Under the pieces are notes generated by a model that saw only the letters and a list, made by a program, of their open reading frames with translations, did no database searches and was not told the origin of the DNA. Below are positions 1-8,730 of a stretch of DNA of 64,000 bases, one piece after another. Made by a program: the position numbers and the translations under genes. Location: contig JADKHI010000006.1 in the NCBI GenBank assembly GCA_016721825.1, positions 1-64,000 on the forward strand, in the 5' to 3' direction. Every line of letters starts with the position of its first letter. The first letter of the stretch is position 1. Origin of the DNA: Flavobacteriales bacterium (GTDB lineage: Bacteria > Bacteroidota > Bacteroidia > Flavobacteriales_F > PHOS-HE28).

Positions 1-123
1 ATATCGCGTTCCACCCGAAGAAGGCATAGATGTGAGCCTGATACGCGAGGTTCAACTGTTCCATCGTCCGATTGTTCCTCCACAGCGGCTTGTTGCACCA
101 TTGAACTGAACGCAACACTGCCG
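1..123 (-). other. possible partial coding fragment at window edge
   Basis: One minus-strand frame is open for about 40 codons and runs off the left edge. Its translation is rich in W, N, Q and Y (for example KPLWRNNRTMEQLNLAYQ and FFGWN), which looks like real protein rather than a shadow frame. No start codon or family could be fixed. It may be the 5' part of a gene lying mostly outside the window, or a remnant like the broken genes next to it. Confidence 0.25.
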
Positions 124-157
124 TCCGCCTGCCGCAACCCAGAGTCTTCAGGATACC

Positions 158-741
158 TCATAACGGGGGAGAAATCTCGGGCGACGTGAAACTGCCTACC
201 CCTTCTTCTTTGGAGACCTTTTTCGCTATGCGGGGTGATTTCTTGACATTGCTTTGCGCGCAGCGAGAATTCTGTCGTTGAGGTCGGGTCCTGTGGTACT
301 GTAGTTTTCGGGTTTCACTTCTTCGGCGCTTTGTTCTTGTCCTACCGGAATAAGTGCACCGATGTCGCAACGCCCACCACCGTGCCACCAGGACCGAACC
401 GGGAACCGATGATGGCACCCAGCGCACCACCTCGCTATGGTTTTTGCCGCGGTTTCTGCGCAATACCTTCGAGCGAGTATGGCGCACGGCTCTGACCGTC
501 TCCGGCTTCGCGCGGTGCGGCTGCTCCCAACGCTTGGACCGGTTGCACGAGATGCCAGCCCGATCAGGTTGCTGCCCGTGACTGGTCCCAAATGTGCTAT
601 CGGCTTGGAGTGTTCGACCTCCCACGCACCGCGCTCGCCATACTGCGCGTAGTTCTTGTAGGAGAGCTTCGTGGCACAGGTGGCAGTATCCCACCGGTGC
701 CGTATCGTAGGGGCGTTCGAGTCGTTCGTTAGGTAGGCCAT
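158..741 (-). pseudogene. frameshifted HNH endonuclease with glycine-zipper tail
   Basis: No single frame is complete, but two minus-strand frames together rebuild an HNH nuclease. CHLC is in one frame, WEVEHSKPIA and SNLIGLA are in the next, and CNRSK is back in the first. This is the order of the zinc Cys pair, the HNH active-site His and the closing Cys of the HNH family. A glycine-rich stretch (GAIIGSRFGPGGTVVG) follows in a third frame and resembles a membrane-inserting glycine zipper. The ATG at 741 overlaps the end of the upstream J-domain gene by 13 bases, so the pair was an operon. At least two indels are needed to join the parts. Nuclease identity is fairly secure. The biological role (restriction, toxin or homing) is unknown. 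Confidence 0.5.
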
Positions 742-1165
742 GGTCGTTCAAGCTGAAGTGGAACCCGGGATTGCCGCCATTTCAAGTTCGAGCCCATGAA
801 CCAGCGCAAAGCGATGACGAAGACGAGAGCAATGAGTGCGAACACGGCCGCCCACGGACTAATGCCCGATTGACCCTGCGGGGGTGGAGCGGGGGCGCAG
901 CTCGTGCCTGCCTGTCAGACTCGGCCTTCGCCTTCTTCGCAGCCCTCTGCCTGTTCTCGATACTTGCGCTGCGCATCCGCGGCGCTTGCTGTGACCGGCT
1001 ACAAGGGCGGTCGTACGCCGCCTTCACCTTCCGGAACATCTCCGCTGCGTCGGGGATACCGCCGTTCTTGTCCCGGGAATTGCCGGCAGCCTCATGGTAG
1101 GCCTTCTCGATGTTCTTCTACCTGTGGTTTGGTGTGCGGTACTTCGGGAGTAGATATGAATATGC
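729..1165 (-). pseudogene. frameshifted J-domain (DnaJ-like) membrane protein
   Basis: Minus-strand frames assemble into an N-terminal J-domain and a C-terminal membrane helix. VPHTKPQVEE and IEKAYHEAA give helix II. RDKNGG sits where HPDKNGG is expected, and AAEMFRKVKAAYD gives helix III. A basic/alanine-rich linker follows, then the hydrophobic segment ALIALVFVIALRWF, ending at TAA 729-731. At least two indels are needed; one lies in a C-run near 885-890 (CACCCCCGC on the minus strand), a place where sequencing errors are common. The HPD motif looks damaged, though an indel may hide it. It lies directly upstream of, and overlaps, the HNH gene. J-domains recruit Hsp70; the partner here is unknown. 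Confidence 0.4.
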
Positions 1166-1395
1166 ATGTGTCATTTGGTAAAGTAGATGTGAGCAAGTGT
1201 CGACCGTGCCGGATCGATGTTGCCGTGGAGGGGGATCGACTGATCGGCGAACTACACTTCCATTCACCGCTGTCAGTTCATAACCATATGTGTTCGATCA
1301 GCCGACTCACTTTTCTCCCCATGAGTTCCGTGGACGTAAACGAATCCACGGACTTTGAATCACACGCGCTCTTCCGAAAAACTTATGACAGATAG
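1156..1395 (+). CDS. hypothetical small protein (79 aa)
   Basis: An ATG-started frame of 79 codons with protein-like composition (for example DRLIGELHFHSPLSV). It has no signal peptide, membrane segment or recognised domain. Its neighbours are decayed genes on the other strand. It may be real or chance; I do not recognise it. Confidence 0.25.
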   Translation: MNMHVSFGKVDVSKCRPCRIDVAVEGDRLIGELHFHSPLSVHNHMCSISRLTFLPMSSVDVNESTDFESHALFRKTYDR

Positions 1396-3655
1396 GCCAC
1401 TGATGTAGAGAGGTCTGTTCTAGCATTTGATACTTGGAAGTCCTCGTCGTGAATCTGTTTGACCGCCGAAGGGGATGGGGTCTTTGCCTGATCCGCTACT
1501 TCCAAGCCGACCGAATTGCCCTCCTGGAGTCCAACTGAGCTGTTTGTGCCTCTTCGGAAGACATGCTTCCATCGCACCATATATGCACCAATGATGGGAA
1601 GATGTCATTGTGCCTTCGCTCCGAAGTGGAATGCTCTGGTGTGCTGTGTCGTACATACCTACCGATGTCGCGGTTAACGCCCTCCTTCTCACGGGACATA
1701 CTCGCTCAGGTCAAGGCCAAGACGCCTTGCGCGCGCTCGTCGCTGATCTGGTAGTACGCCACATCGGATTCTCATGACTGAAGTCCACGGACCCAATGCC
1801 TTGCACGAGCTTATCGCCCGGTTCTCCGGTGTATTCCAGTCCGATTCTTCTCAATGGAAGTCGCGCTACCACAACTTAGCCAGCGCTTTCAAGTGCCACG
1901 GGCTGAGGTAACACAGTCTTTTGCTTCGCATCGTTCAGCTGTGGCGTCCTTCAACTCTGGGACCATCGACCAAAAACTCGTTGCCATTTCCCCGGCGCAG
2001 TTCGACGTCCTTGGGGCTAAAGAACTTCGCTGAACGGTGGTCGATTGAGAAAGAGTATAGCATTGATGGCGATGAGGTCCTTCCGAGAGGTAAGCCCGCT
2101 TCCTAGGATACGGCTCCAGTTCACTTTACGTCATACTGACCGAGGAAATGGCATCCCAGCGAAGACCCCATCCTTCAGTTCTTCCTTGACGCATAGACAT
2201 TGATCGGATTGACCCATCGGGCACCTGGAAACGCAAGCCCCTTCTCCACCTTCTTCTTCGCTAGGGAATTCTACTCCGGGTCTCATGGAGGGTTGTCGTT
2301 CCTGGTGAATGTTCAGACCCAGGTGCACCCTCAAGCGTAAGTGTGCACTTCTTCGTTTAGCCAACACGCCTCCCACACGAGTAATTCAGTCGGGCTCAGG
2401 TCTTCCTTGCATCTTCCTGCTCTCAGGAAACTAGGCGCACGCAGCGCCGGGCAACGGCGATTTGTGCGAACAGCATCCCAGGAACCAAAAACCAACTGCA
2501 CCCCCTTGAACGACGATGTTGCCCATCCATGACCCAGAATACATCACCATGCGGTTCACGAAGATGTTATAGCTCGCCGGTTTCATCGCCAGCTACAATG
2601 CAGAGGAGGACTTTCAAGTTCATCCCGTTCTCACCCTTTCCCGAAATGGTGTGTCCAATGGCGGATGGAGATGATAGGGCGGGTTGCTCGCCCATCGCTT
2701 TGATGACGCACTCATCTCTCCCTCCGTCAGCGGCCTTCTTGTCTTCTCTCGTGTATGGAGAATCGCGTTGCGTACAGGAGCCCTTTCAGCCCTATGTAGC
2801 GACCGATCCCTGCAGCATGGCTCAGGTCCAGTTTCCGCTGCGCCTTTAGTTCGGTGTTGGCGCTTCGCTCGTTTTCGCCACGCCAGTGTACTTCTCCGGA
2901 ATCTCAAAGACGACATGATCAGTACGAACGCGTTCGCTACCGCTATTGCCAACGAACGTCTTGACTGGCATGCGGTACTGTTTCTGTTGGTTTTGAGCGC
3001 GTCATCGAGGCGGGTCAGCCAAACTGCTGGTTTTAAGAATTGATGTTTGGTCCATGGATGGGCAGTGTGACAGGTTAGAACGGAGGCAAAGATAATACTG
3101 GAACTCTGTGCTTTTACCACTAGACATCCGGGAGAAGCTTTTGCTATTCGCTTTCAGGCCACGTTAGATGTCTTGCCTGGAAGAAGATAATGGTCTTCAG
3201 GCTCGAATAGAGCGCCTGCAGATAAGCCAGTACGACGTCTGCACAGTCCGCTCTGCTTGACGCAGGCCTGCACTCCGCGATGGGGCGCGAACCGGGCCGG
3301 CACTTTACGGGGCCCACATCTTTGGGGTCTCTGGGAGCCTTGTCGGCCTGCGACCGTTGGCTGCAAAGCCTTTTCGCGGTAGCGAATGTTGAGTCTGGCC
3401 GTGCCGCCCTTTTGAGGGGCCCTAGAGCTTACGGTCAAAGGCGCATTCAGTGGTTTAGGCACGCCAAAGGCTGGCCAGGCCTGTTACGGCCTGAAGGATA
3501 TTCGGCGCGCGAGCTTCCTCCATCTGCAGGGCCACGAGCCAGGGGCCCAAGGCTTCAGCGCCTTCTCTGGATGCTTCACGGCGTTGGCTGCTGAGCCTTG
3601 GCCTTCTACTTCAGCGGGTCGGGCGGCCCACCGCCCCCCTTGTCATTCGATCGCG
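1396..3655. other. degraded region without an intact gene
   Basis: About 2.2 kb with no frame that looks like a complete gene. Short protein-like stretches occur: a 59-codon plus-strand frame at 1854-2033 (MEVALPQLSQRFQV...), the minus-strand fragment listed at 2846-3013, and a minus-strand frame at about 3130-3428 ending in LTWPESE. None has a recognisable domain. I see no rRNA, tRNA or insertion-sequence ends. The picture fits decayed accessory genes, or coding sequence broken by assembly indels. Confidence 0.4.
2846..3013 (-). pseudogene. fragment of an unknown protein
   Basis: A minus-strand frame of about 55 codons between two stops reads like real protein: it is Q/N-rich at its start, then KQYRMPVKTFVGNSG and VVFEIPEKYTGVAK. 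A continuation with protein-like text (LDLSHAAGIGRYIGLKG) lies in a neighbouring frame just downstream, which suggests a frameshift. No family is recognised. Confidence 0.3.
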
Positions 3656-3755
3656 GTGCATCGTTGTTCGTTGTTCGGAATGCCTGGCACGCGATGCTGC
3701 TTCCGATGAGTTTGCTCGGAGCAACACGAACAACGAGCAACGAACAACGATGCAC
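3656..3755. repeat. 18-bp perfect inverted repeat around a 64-nt spacer
   Basis: Arms at 3656-3673 and 3738-3755 (GTGCATCGTTGTTCGTTG and its exact complement). The arms contain short CGTTGTTCG iterations. The spacer has no open frame. It lies at the edge of the repeat field, so it could be a hairpin-forming repetitive element or the ends of a tiny non-autonomous element. Confidence 0.7.
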
Positions 3756-3789
3756 GAACGAACCTTCGCTCAGCCTTTCAACGGGTGTG

Positions 3790-3893
3790 GTCGGGCGCTC
3801 CTTCGCCCTCCTGACCAGCAGCGGTGTCCTCAGGGTCCTCCTGACCATCTGGGCAAGCACAAGGCATTGGCTGGGGAGAGACCCGGAGGGAAA
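3790..3893. repeat. 104-bp direct repeat, left copy
   Basis: From GTCGGGCG to GGAGGGAAA this is nearly identical to 4322-4425, same length and same order. The two copies flank the 65-bp tandem array. A related block just upstream (3575-3638, TCACGGCGTTGGCTGCTGAG... to the CCACCGCCCC run) matches 4281-4340, so the repeated unit is composite. Confidence 0.85.
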
Positions 3894-3895
3894 AC

Positions 3896-4215
3896 GTGCC
3901 CTTGGTGCGACCACATCGTACCCATAGTGCGACCGCATCGTGCCCTTGGTGTCCTCAAAAAGGAGCTCTTTTCGATGGCATCGTACCCATGGTGCGACCG
4001 CATCGTGCCCTTGGTGTCCTCAAAAAGGAGCTCTTTTCGACCGCATCGTACCCATGGTGCGACCACATCGTGCCCATGGTGTCCTCAAAAAGGAGCTCTT
4101 TTCGACCGCATCGTACCCATGGTGCGACCGCATCGTGCCCATGGTGCCCTCAAAAAGAAGCTCTTTTCGATGGCATCGTACCCATGGTGCGACCACATCG
4201 TGCCCACGATGGGCT
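3896..4215. repeat. 65-bp tandem repeat array (~4.5-5 copies)
   Basis: The phrase CTCAAAAAGGAGCTCTTTTC recurs with an exact spacing of 65 bases (the CAAAAA starts are at 3956, 4021, 4086 and 4151), with partial units at both ends. Each unit carries the near-palindromes AAAAGGAGCTCTTTT and CGTACCCATGGTGCG. Since 65 is not a multiple of three, the frames differ from copy to copy and coding is unlikely. Confidence 0.9.
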
Positions 4216-4321
4216 GCCAAAGGACTTGGATCGCCTGCCAAACTGACCTTACCTGGGGCCGTGAGCTTCACTTTTCTGGGATCACGGCGCTGGCTGCTGA
4301 GCCTTGGCCATAATCCATCGG

Positions 4322-4425
4322 GTCGGGCGGCCCACCGCCCTCCTGACCAGCAGCGGTGGCCTCAGGGTCCTCCTGACCATCTGGGCAAGTACAAGGCATT
4401 GGCTGGGGAGAGACCCGGAGGGAAA
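4322..4425. repeat. 104-bp direct repeat, right copy
   Basis: Second copy of the block at 3790-3893, with a handful of substitutions and no length change. It separates the 65-bp array from the ~22-bp array. Confidence 0.85.
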
Positions 4426-4429
4426 TACA

Positions 4430-4782
4430 TGACCATGGTAAGGCCGTACCCTGACCTTGTTAAGGTCGCACCTTGATCTTGTTAAGGTCATACCATGACC
4501 TTGTTATGGTCGTACCCTGATCTTGTTAATGCTCGCACCCTGATCTTGTTATGCTCGTACCATGATCTTGTTATCTTGTTATGGTCACACCCTGACTGTT
4601 ATGGTCGCACTGATCTTGTTATGGTCGCACCTTGATCTTGTCAAGGTCATACCATGATCTTGTTATGCTCGTACCCTGATCTTGTTATGGTCGTACCATG
4701 ACCTTGTTATGCTCGTACCCTGATCTTGTTATGGTCGCACCTTGATCTTGTTATTGTCGCACCTTGACCATGGTATGGTCAC
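4430..4782. repeat. ~22-bp tandem repeat array (about 15 copies)
   Basis: Units follow the pattern ACC(T/A/C)T-GATCTTGTT-A(A/T)GGT-CG. Several units are hairpins in which both arms change together: ACCTT with AAGGT, ACCAT with ATGGT. Other units (ACCCT arms) are mismatched. Unit length varies slightly (20-30). There are no unique spacers, so this is not a CRISPR array. It runs to the start of the next gene. Confidence 0.85.
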
Positions 4783-5452
4783 TTCGGCCATCCAAAACCA
4801 GGCGTTTGGTGGCCATGCGTGGCGCGATATCCCGGTGGCTCGGGGAGCGGAAGAAACCCCGGACTGCGTTGGCCCGTTCAAGGGGCACGAAGCCATGATC
4901 GTTCAATCCCATAACGGATGCCTGGTGGACAAGAGCTTGCGCATGGTGCCCCAGCTTCACGCGTACCGTTCGCCGGAGGGGAACAACTGGCTCGTCGGCA
5001 TGCTGCCCACCAAGAAGGTGCTGAACATCGTTCCCTTTGTGTGGTACCGCGGCACCGACGGCTACTACCGGGCCGCGCGCATCGTGCAGGACGGCGTGTG
5101 CCACCACATCAGCCACCATGTGCTGGAGCAATACGAGGATCGGTTCAATCGCACCATTGATGGCCTTACCCGCTTGAAAGAATTCCTTCGCGAGAACATG
5201 TGCTTCGGCACAGAGTACTGTTCGCAGAGCGGCGAGGTGCGCGTGGGCGTGACCCAAGGCTACATCATCGGCACATGGGTGGTGCCGCATCAGGTGGCGC
5301 AGCTCATCACCTTCGTGGACCACGGCAAGTTGTTCGAGGAGCAATTGGAGCAGATGGAGCGCTTGGACCAACAACGGTTCAACAGCATCCGTCCGGTTCG
5401 CATCCCTGGCAGCAACGTGAAGCCGTGGGACCTTCCGCGGACGAACCTGTAG
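4775..5452 (+). CDS. hypothetical protein (~225 aa)
   Basis: A soluble-looking protein with no signal peptide or membrane segment. The central part has regular protein character (HHVLEQYEDRFNRTIDG, VRVGVTQGYIIGTWVVPHQV) with several His and Cys. I do not recognise a family. The first possible ATG (4775) lies inside the last unit of the tandem array; the next one, at 4895, may be the true start. The array therefore supplies the 5' region, and the original N-terminus may be lost. Composition resembles the core genes further right rather than the degraded region to the left. Confidence 0.5.
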   Translation: MVTSAIQNQAFGGHAWRDIPVARGAEETPDCVGPFKGHEAMIVQSHNGCLVDKSLRMVPQLHAYRSPEGNNWLVGMLPTKKVLNIVPFVWYRGTDGYYRAARIVQDGVCHHISHHVLEQYEDRFNRTIDGLTRLKEFLRENMCFGTEYCSQSGEVRVGVTQGYIIGTWVVPHQVAQLITFVDHGKLFEEQLEQMERLDQQRFNSIRPVRIPGSNVKPWDLPRTNL

Positions 5453-5511
5453 CCTATCCAAGGTCTGCCGTACGAACGGCGGTGCCTTCCCTGCGTGACC
5501 CATTCGCTCAT

Positions 5512-5580
5512 GCGACCGTGGCCCAGCACTTCCAAGCCTATGAGGGCAAGCCACTGATCATTCCCGCCGAGGCTGCCAGC
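5512..5580 (+). repeat. dispersed repeat, copy A
   Basis: About 65 bases similar to 6938-7000 and 14672-14733. In one plus-strand frame the copies read ATVAQHFQAYEGKPL, ATVAEHFQANEGRPP and ATVAQQFEACDGKPL. Each copy lies just downstream of a gene. It could be the remains of a short coding unit or an extragenic element. Confidence 0.6.
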
Positions 5581-5669
5581 CTGAAGCTTGAATACCTGAA
5601 GTGGCATCGGGTGGAATTGTGCGGGAAGACCTGAGCCATCCGTTGCTCTGGATCACTGCCAACTCTGGG

Positions 5670-5677
5670 TAATTTCG
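5670..5677 (+). promoter_or_regulatory. -7 promoter box of the hydrolase gene
   Basis: TAATTTCG matches the Bacteroidota -7 consensus TAnnTTTG with one change and lies 7 bases before the ATG at 5685. No convincing -33 TTG at the usual distance was seen. Confidence 0.4.
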
Positions 5678-5684
5678 TTCCATC

Positions 5685-6914
5685 ATGGCGAACGAACTTC
5701 TTCACTACTCGACCTTCGGGTCTGGCGATCCCATTCTATTGTTGTCGGGTGGTCCGGGCTTCGCGGCTGGCTATCTACAGGCGCTTGCGGAACGATTGTC
5801 CGGCGCGTACCAGGTGATCCTGCCGGACCAACGTGGCACAGGAGCTTCCACTAGCGCTGGTACTACAGAGTTGGCGCTCACATCTTACCTGAGCGATCTC
5901 GAACGCTTGCGGGTTCATTTGGAGATCGATCGCTGGACCCTGGTAGGACATTCATGGGGCGGCATGCTTGCTTCTGCCTACGCGGAGCGCTATACCGACC
6001 GTGTTCGGTCATTGGTCCTGATCAACATCGCTGGCCTATCCGCACAGGTCTTTGATACGCTGCTTCCACATCTCTTGGCGAAGTTGGATGAGGCAGAAAA
6101 CCAAAAAGCGAACGAATTGCTTGGAAGCCTTGCCACAGCTGTGATCCCAATGCCGTGCTCCTTGACCTCTTCCTCCTGCTGCAACCACCTACTTCGCCGA
6201 CAACACGCACGCCGTTGAATTCACTCGGTGGCTTGGTCCTGGCACCATGTCCGTTACCACCTATAATTCGTTGGTGGCCGACTTGAAGAACATCGGTTTC
6301 GACCTAAGGCAACGGATGGGCCATGTGAAGGTGCCTGTCATGCTCCTATCGGGGACCGAGGATCCATTTGGCGAAGCGCCGATCACGGAAGCACGCTCGG
6401 TCTTTCCTCAGGCGTCCTTGGCATTGATCCCGGCCAGCGCGCACTATCCAATGCTGGAGAATTTGGACGCCACCGCGCACGAACTACTGGGTTTCCTGCG
6501 CGACCCGATGCGCAGCGCAGGCCAGAGCGCCATTGACGTGACCGGCGCGTGGAATGTCACCGCTCATCAAGAGGTGAACGGAAAGATCCTCGAGATCACT
6601 GGATCGTTCACGTTCAACAAGGAAGGCGATCGGATCACGGATCGGGCACCTTGGACTTCAAACGCTTCAAGGGAGATATCACCTTTGTCACCTCCATTCT
6701 GACAGCTCCCCAGAACTATGCGTTCGATGGATCGATGAAGGATGAGTTCGTGTCTTTCGCATACCGCAACGTGGTGAATGACGCAGGCCAATATGGCCAT
6801 ATGATGTTGCGCGTGGATCCGGACGGAAAGCGCATGGAAGGCAAATTCCAGGGTTTTGGTCCGGAACATCGCAAGGTGATCAATGGTGCAGTGGTTTGTG
6901 AACGGCCCGCCTGA
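5685..6914 (+). pseudogene. frame-broken alpha/beta hydrolase (proline iminopeptidase-like) with C-terminal domain
   Basis: The N-terminal frame has SGGPG (oxyanion region), DQRGTG and the nucleophile elbow GHSWGG. The next frame supplies the acid (LSGTEDPFG) and the histidine (SAHYPM). Together these make a full S33-type catalytic triad. A roughly 110-residue C-terminal domain (GAWNVTAHQEVNG... GKFQGFG) follows, split over two more frames, and looks like a small beta-barrel. Breaks lie near 6140-6180 (a short third-frame stretch, DPNAVLLDLFLLL, bridges it) and near 6640. So many small indels mean either a pseudogene or poor sequence. If intact it would be a cytoplasmic hydrolase or peptidase; the substrate is unknown. 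Confidence 0.65.
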
Positions 6915-6937
6915 AAGACCCTGCGAGCGCTTCCATT

Positions 6938-7000
6938 GCGACCGTAGCTGAACATTTCCAAGCCAACGAGGGCAGGCCACCTACCATTTCAATGGAGGCT
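6938..7000 (+). repeat. dispersed repeat, copy B
   Basis: Second copy of the element at 5512 and 14672, starting 24 bases after the broken hydrolase. The rest of 6915-7211 holds no gene; it contains this copy and the leader of the protease gene. Confidence 0.6.
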
Positions 7001-7068
7001 GTCACCGGAGCACGGACCATCGGTTCCGATGCACAGCGCACCGCCGTAAAACCAGGGCGGGCCGCAGC

Positions 7069-7076
7069 TACATTTG
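7069..7076 (+). promoter_or_regulatory. possible -7 box of protease gene 1
   Basis: TACATTTG matches TAnnTTTG exactly. The following ~75 bases (AAAGCGCTTCC..., ACCGGCCTG...) are conserved in front of the second protease gene, where the same TACATTTG occurs at 8585. Both boxes lie about 140 bases before their ATG, which implies a shared leader. Confidence 0.45.
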
Positions 7077-7211
7077 AGGGAAAGCGCTTCCGCTAACGCA
7101 ACCCGCACCGGCCTGCCCGATCCACACGTAGCAAGTTCCGTGAACGTTCGGTGGCGCTGCCCACCAACGGCAACGGCGGTGGACAGGTGAACCGGTGGAA
7201 CACCATCCCCC

Positions 7212-8528
7212 ATGCGTCGATATCATGCACTTCTATTCGTGATCACCCTCCTGCTGCCGGCGTTGGGCATGGCGGGCGGCCTGGCCGCACCCCAAGAGGA
7301 ACCGACCGAGGAGAACCCGCACGTGAACTACGGGTTGTTGCCCCCTGCCCTGCACGCCCTGCCCGGTGCGCCCATCGTGAAGCGCGGACCCTCCTTCACG
7401 ACCTCTTTGCCCAGCAAGGTGGACCTGAGCCCCTGGTTCCCACCGCCGGGCAACCAGCACCAGCAATACAGCTGTGCGGCATGGGCCAATGCGTATGGCG
7501 TGCAATCGTATTGCAGCAACCGCCGCAACAACCGCTACGGGCGCCGCACCGGCGTGCCCGATCCGGACGTGGCCTACAGCCCGGCCTACCTGTTCAGTTT
7601 GTTCAAACAGACCTTCGACACGCTGCCCTGCAACTACGGCGTCAACCTGGACGCGTTCCTGGGCTTTACGGACATCGCCGGCCTGTGCACCATGAGCGAG
7701 GCGCCCTACGATACCAGCCGCACCGGTTGCCACGTGCAGATACCATCCTCGCTGATGAGCCTGGGCTCGAGCCTGGCGGTGCGGGGCCTGGTGCCCAAGC
7801 CCACGTACCTGAGCCAGAACGACCTGGACCAGTGGAAAGCCCACCTGGCCGCAGGCGAAGCGCTGATGGTGCTGTTCGTTGTGGACAGTGTGTCGTTCAG
7901 TGCGGCGGGTTTCGAAGCCGCGCGGGAGGAGCGCCCGTTCACGTGGGACCTGGCCACCTTCGACGGTGTGAACTCCGGTGGACATGCCATGGCGTGCGCG
8001 GGCTACGACGACAGCGACAGCACCTTGTGGGTCATGAACTCGTTCGGACAGAACTGGGGTTCCCTGGGCTACGTGAAGATCCCGTATGCCAACGTGCGCA
8101 AGAAGAGCTTCGGTGCCTACGCGTTCCCGATCCACGGTGCCGGCAAAACGCCCGTGCTCAACGCCAAGGGTGTGGAGGACAGCGTGCGCACCGGCTTGGA
8201 CACCACCTACATCACCATGCACACCAACGAGTTCGTCATTGTGAACGGGGTGAAACTGATCTTCACCGGACTGACGCCCAACGGCATATTCGCCAACGTG
8301 GCGGTGTCGAACATGGGCACGAATGATGCGCCCTACATCTTGCGCATGAAAGAGGGCGAGGAGTGGACCTTCTTCAACTACGGGAAGAGCATCACCTACG
8401 CGTGGAGCGGGGCCGTGGGAACGGGCGATGAAGGGAACTTCCGGGCCGTGAGCGTATCGGCCACGGACGATCCTGCCGTGCGCGCCTTCCAGCAACAGTT
8501 GCGCGAAGCCGGGCACATTCAGCGCTGA
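7212..8528 (+). CDS. secreted papain-like (C1) cysteine peptidase, copy 1
   Basis: 438 residues. An N-terminal signal peptide (MRRYHALLFVITLLLPALG) is followed by a peptidase C1 domain. The catalytic Cys lies in QHQQYSCAAWANAY (near residue 89), the His in GGHAMACAGYDD (near 257), and the Asn in VMNSFGQNWG (near 276). A roughly 120-residue C-terminal beta-rich domain follows. The protein is exported, probably to the periplasm or cell surface; no T9SS sorting domain is apparent. The next gene is a close paralogue in direct tandem. Likely role is proteolysis outside the cytoplasm; the substrate is unknown. The start was chosen because the signal peptide begins at this ATG. Confidence 0.85.
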   Translation: MRRYHALLFVITLLLPALGMAGGLAAPQEEPTEENPHVNYGLLPPALHALPGAPIVKRGPSFTTSLPSKVDLSPWFPPPGNQHQQYSCAAWANAYGVQSYCSNRRNNRYGRRTGVPDPDVAYSPAYLFSLFKQTFDTLPCNYGVNLDAFLGFTDIAGLCTMSEAPYDTSRTGCHVQIPSSLMSLGSSLAVRGLVPKPTYLSQNDLDQWKAHLAAGEALMVLFVVDSVSFSAAGFEAAREERPFTWDLATFDGVNSGGHAMACAGYDDSDSTLWVMNSFGQNWGSLGYVKIPYANVRKKSFGAYAFPIHGAGKTPVLNAKGVEDSVRTGLDTTYITMHTNEFVIVNGVKLIFTGLTPNGIFANVAVSNMGTNDAPYILRMKEGEEWTFFNYGKSITYAWSGAVGTGDEGNFRAVSVSATDDPAVRAFQQQLREAGHIQR

Positions 8529-8584
8529 GTTCGGTGCTGTAACCACTGCGGCGGACAGCGATGCACTTGCTGACCGCTGCTCGC

Positions 8585-8592
8585 TACATTTG
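8585..8592 (+). promoter_or_regulatory. possible -7 box of protease gene 2
   Basis: TACATTTG, in the same position relative to the ATG as the box at 7069. A TTG lies 15 bases upstream (8567-8569), a little closer than the usual -33 spacing. Confidence 0.45.
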
Positions 8593-8730
8593 GTGAAAGC
8601 GCTTCCTCTCCAACGCGACCCACACCGGCCTGGCTGATCCACATCTGAAGGAAGGTCCGCGAACGGGTGGTGTCTGTGTCATCAACCTCAGCGGCCAGTG
8701 GATAGGTGAACGGGCACATCCCCCTCTCCC

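Noticed and set aside
3154..3462. A 102-codon minus-strand frame
   Set aside because: Composition is Arg/Pro/Gly-rich shadow; a neighbouring frame looks more protein-like, and neither has a domain or start signal.
3940..4476. Proline/cysteine-rich protein encoded by the 65-bp repeats
   Set aside because: The period is not a multiple of three, so the apparent repeats in translation come from frame cycling.
3896..4782. CRISPR array
   Set aside because: Both repeat fields are contiguous tandem copies with no unique spacers of even length, and no cas genes are in the window.
7233..8642. A 469-codon minus-strand frame
   Set aside because: Antisense to the first cysteine peptidase; no recognisable motif.
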